Assembly (NCBI GenBank): GCA_022885665.1 | Contig: JAGQDJ010000003.1 | Location: 248,001-312,000 of the forward strand | Reading direction: 5' to 3' | DNA from: Triops longicaudatus | Lineage: Eukaryota > Arthropoda > Branchiopoda > Notostraca > Triopsidae | DNA length: 64,000 bases | Part shown: positions 60,515 to 64,000 of the stretch, piece by piece | Layout of the letters: each line of letters begins with the position of its first letter | How positions within the stretch are numbered: position 1 is the first letter of the stretch | The notes under the pieces: generated by a model | The model's input: the letters and a program-made list of their open reading frames with translations, nothing else | Database searches by the model: none | Told to the model about the DNA's origin: nothing | Translations under genes and position numbers: made by a program

Positions 60515-60703
60515 GCCTATACCAGTGGTGCCCAACCTTTTTTCACCCGAGGGCCGCGCGCGACATGATATAAAATCTCGCGGGCCTGAATGTTCCGGTT
60601 TCGCCAGAATCATGCCGACATTAAAAATGAAGTTATGCAGTGATATACATGAGCGGGCCGGATATGGCCCACGGGCCGTAGGTTGGGCACCACTGGCCTA
60701 TAC
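60515..60703. mobile_element. hAT-like non-autonomous element with 8-bp target duplication
   Basis: The element is 60523-60695 (173 bp). It begins CAGTGGTGCCCAACCTTTT and ends with the inverted form AGGTTGGGCACCACTG, and is flanked on both sides by GCCTATAC (60515-60522 and 60696-60703). The 8-bp duplication and the CAGTGGTGCCCAACC end are diagnostic of hAT-superfamily elements. The interior has GGGCCG-rich subterminal motifs and no coding capacity. The intact duplication suggests recent insertion. Confidence 0.93.
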
Positions 60704-63700
60704 GAATGTGCTGCGATACGGCTTAGCGATTGAACATCTGGTTAGGTTTTCGTAATTTTTATTTTCTAATACTTTATGATATCTTTAAGATGCAATTCTT
60801 AATATTCTTTAATGCTTTTATGTTTCCGTTACCAATTTATGTAAGAAATATTATTCGTTTTTGGTATATTTATAGATTTTCGTAGTTCTTGTTTTTGCGT
60901 CCAATTAAAATTTTGCGTAATGAATGGCGTGGATATCCTCATGTCATGATTTTATTATTTTTTAATGTTGAGCAATGTAACACATTGAAATATAAACAAG
61001 TGGAGCATTCTGATAAATACATTTTAATTAAAAATGTTTTCGTTTTAGTATAGCGTATACGAAAGCCTAGTCTCTGAGTTAAAAGCTAGGTAATCTTTTT
61101 TTTTAAAAAAATAAGAGCTAGTAACATCCATTGTTTTAGAGGCGTCGGGGAGTTACCGCAGAGATCTGGGTGGAAAATGGCTCGAGAGACTTAAACCCCA
61201 TGTGTTCACTCTCATTAGCTTTTAACGAAGCTTTTAAAGGGACTTTCGGGCTTTTTTGCTGCTTAAAAAAAGTCTAAGAAAACGAAGCTAGCTGATGAGA
61301 AAAAAACGAAAAACGTAACACGGAAAGCTGCTGCAGTTATAGTAACAGCGAAGTCATTTTTTTTCAGCGTTGGTACATATTGTATTGTACTGTTATGTAG
61401 TTGTGCGCTAGTTTTTGTAACAAGGTTGGTCTTCACGAAACAGGAAAGCACGACAAACTATATTTTATTTTGGAGAAATGGAAACGACACTAAAACAATT
61501 GCTGCGTTCTTAGACGGAGGCAGAAAGGAAAAAAAAAAATTCTCAGGGAGGTGTGTTTTTAATTGGTTTTGCCTGACATAGTCCAAGCACGTTAGTCTCG
61601 TTTGTTTGAGTTAGCAGCTCTCGCTTGTCTGCTCAGGTAATAATTAGGGCCAATTGCTAAATGAGAAACTTTTTTTCTCCAGCTTAGAAGAGAAGTAGGA
61701 ATCCCGAGAAAATAGAAATGGAAAACCGTGCTGAAAGAAATTCCGAGGCAGAAACAAACCTAATTCTTCACTTGTTTTCATCCTGCAGCAAAGAGCTGCG
61801 GTGATAAAAGCTGCTTAGGAATAGAAAAACTTGAGCAATATTCTAAACATTCAGCTCCTTTATGGAAGACTAATAATAATAAAACGAAATTAACACGTTC
61901 GAAAAATAGTAAATAGTTTTAATTAAAACGCGTGAATTTATCCTTGTGTTCTGAACTTTCATTAACTTACTGTGCCCGTGGGAATTTCTTTAATAATTAA
62001 TTAATAACATAAAAGCTGTTTTCGTGGAAACGTAATGGCTCACAGGCTGAATTCTACCCATGAGTTCTGTGAAACAAGGAAAATTGATAATGGTACGCCT
62101 TTCGCCGGCCATGTGCTCCGTGCAAATCAGACAATTTTATAGCACTGTACTCCACGACTTCCTTTGCTGTGTAGTCCGTAGTGTGGGCAACGGCTGCGGG
62201 GAATTTGTGAAAAGTGTTTACAATTACCGCAGGGCACTTGCTTATGTGGTGTATACCTATTCCTGTTTACGTTTTGTGTTATTTAGCCAAAGCACTTTAT
62301 TTCATTGGCACGGCCTGGGAGAGTCCGAGCTCCAAATTGCTGGCCACATTTTTTTCGAGCTGACAGACTACATGCTGGTAGTGTAGCTTATCGGGGAGGA
62401 TTGTGTGAAAGAGGAGAAAGTGGCGGAGAAAGGGGTGAAGGGCAGAGCGGGTGAAGATCAATGCCGTGGCACAATGAAAGGAATTACCACGCTCTCTCTG
62501 GGAAGTCCGTCATGCGTGGAACCCCTCTGGGGAGGGCAAACCACAAAGGCTACACACATACACAGTAATATTGCTCCATTTCTTCGTCACTCGAACGGAA
62601 AAGCGAAGCGTTTTCTCCCACACGGCTTCGGCTGGCTGCTTTTGTACACGCTACGTAGATAATGAGCGATCCGGGCGAGCTGGGCTGTATGTGCAACAAT
62701 GAATGCACGTATATACACGTATACCGAATATACACACACTTGTTTCCTGGATTAGAGAAAATTCGGGATTGACAACGGCATTTCTTGGCACAAAAATCTT
62801 TCCATCAGAGAACACAAAGTGGCTATCAAAGCTCCCTCAATGGCCAGCTACAGTAGGCCGCACGTCGCCGTTGGTCACTGCTTCTATTCATCGCTTATTG
62901 AGTAGATTCCCATCTCGGTTGAGACATTTATTGTATATACTTTGAAAAGCAATGGATATGAACAACGCCTACTGAGAATTCGATGAAATCTTGTAATACG
63001 TATTTTTCTAAGAAATGGGATTTTTTTTATTTTTATTTTTATCTTTTTTGAGGAGCCGTTTTAGAGTTATCTACTTGCAAACTTTTAACATTTTCTAGGA
63101 AAGGGTGACGTCAGTGGGGTGAACAGCGTGAAAAGTGCAGCGTATGGGCGTTTGTTTATACACTGCAGCTAGACTACCTCAGGTTTTTGGATAGTTTTAC
63201 TCAGTAAGTGACAAATAAACTGCCATCGAAGGCAGAAAACAATGTAATAACTCTTTTCTCCTATGGTTGTCACAACAGTTGAAAATCCTCTTTATAAGAC
63301 AAAGTTGATATCCATTGCCCTTTAAATAATTTCCAGTAGACAGAATTTCGACATGAAGCCCGGGTTAAAATTATTATGATTTTTGTACTGTTTGTCCGAC
63401 GTGTAAACTATCACTACACTTTACTCTTCTTTAGGCCGAAACTCTTTCTTAGTTCAGCAAAGTAATTGTCTTTTTTTTAGAAGTAATAAAATGATTACAT
63501 TTCACTACAAACAGTCCTAAAAGCACTGCCGTTCTTAACGGCACTTTTACGTCGAAGTCACTGAAAGTTCCCAAGCTGAAAGGCAAAGGAGCCTGAACGA
63601 CAGGTGTAATGAGGAGAAATAGCCCATGAATCCTAATGGTGGGCGCAGTCCGACAACTACTCGGTTCTTTAGTCTCCCATGACACCCTTTTTATGCCTGA

Positions 63701-64000
63701 AGCTTCGAATACCCATAAAACTGCTTCGCAACGATCGAACTTGGTTCCGGGGTTCTTCGTACTCGTTTCCTAACTTCTGCCTGTAGAACTATAGTTCTGA
63801 ACACTAGTATTTCTCTATTTTATACTGCGTCGACAACGGTATGATTTTTCATTGTCTATAACAATCATGTCACCCAGGAAGTTTTAAGGCCTGATCCCCT
63901 GTGCGTAGTTAGAAATGTCGGGTTATTAAGTGAGCAAGTGGAAGGCAGACAGTTATGAAGGGTTAAACTGTAAGAAATAAACTCCGTGCTGGCAACAACT
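60704..64000. other. Non-coding right end of window
   Basis: No coding segment is recognised up to the window edge. Any gene here would have to begin beyond it. Confidence 0.5.

Noticed and set aside
37141..64000. Search for CRISPR arrays, long terminal repeats, reverse transcriptase or viral genes
   Set aside because: No regularly spaced direct repeats, long identical direct repeats or polymerase motifs were visible on either strand.

Overview
This is nuclear DNA from an animal, most likely an arthropod of the insect/crustacean group. Genes carry many GT-AG introns, mostly 45-100 bases. The set includes a Jupiter microtubule-associated protein, a Kekkon-type LRR/Ig receptor, a pyrexia/painless-like TRPA channel and mucin-like peritrophins, all typical of arthropods. 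The compact introns would suit a small crustacean such as a branchiopod, but the species cannot be named from the sequence alone. Reading frames were joined by hand across splice sites, and every proposed junction below keeps phase.

Layout. 0.5-4.0 kb (+): MCM6, a replicative helicase subunit. 5.5-7.3 kb (+): an orphan amine-type GPCR. 7.9-12.1 kb (+): two adjacent secreted chitin-binding (CBM14) proteins with four and five domains. 12.7-16.8 kb (-): an ankyrin-repeat TRPA channel. 17.7-20.6 kb (-): HPS1, a subunit of the BLOC-3 complex. 21.9-29.9 kb (+): Jupiter, with two alternative first exons 6.6 kb apart, the second under a clear TATA/Inr promoter. 30.8-32.3 kb (-): MMACHC, a cobalamin-processing enzyme. 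34.5-37.1 kb (-): an 890-residue single-exon Kekkon-like receptor. From 37.1 kb to the end (about 27 kb) I find no coding gene, only repeats and unassigned sequence.

The genes do not form one pathway. They are ordinary housekeeping, sensory, cuticle/gut-lining, trafficking and vitamin B12 genes packed closely together, followed by a long non-coding tract upstream of the Kekkon-like gene.

Mobile DNA is limited to small non-autonomous elements. These are a 173-bp hAT-like element with a perfect 8-bp target duplication at 60.5 kb; a pair of about 175-bp inverted-repeat elements at 23.3 and 45.6 kb; a 125-bp element inside an HPS1 intron with a decayed relative at 24.5 kb; a roughly 400-bp dispersed repeat in the introns of both the GPCR and TRPA genes; and a decayed tandem array at 37.8-38.5 kb. 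I found no CRISPR array, tRNA, rRNA, viral gene or wholly new gene system. The most useful observations are the Jupiter alternative promoters, the repeat families and the orphan receptor.
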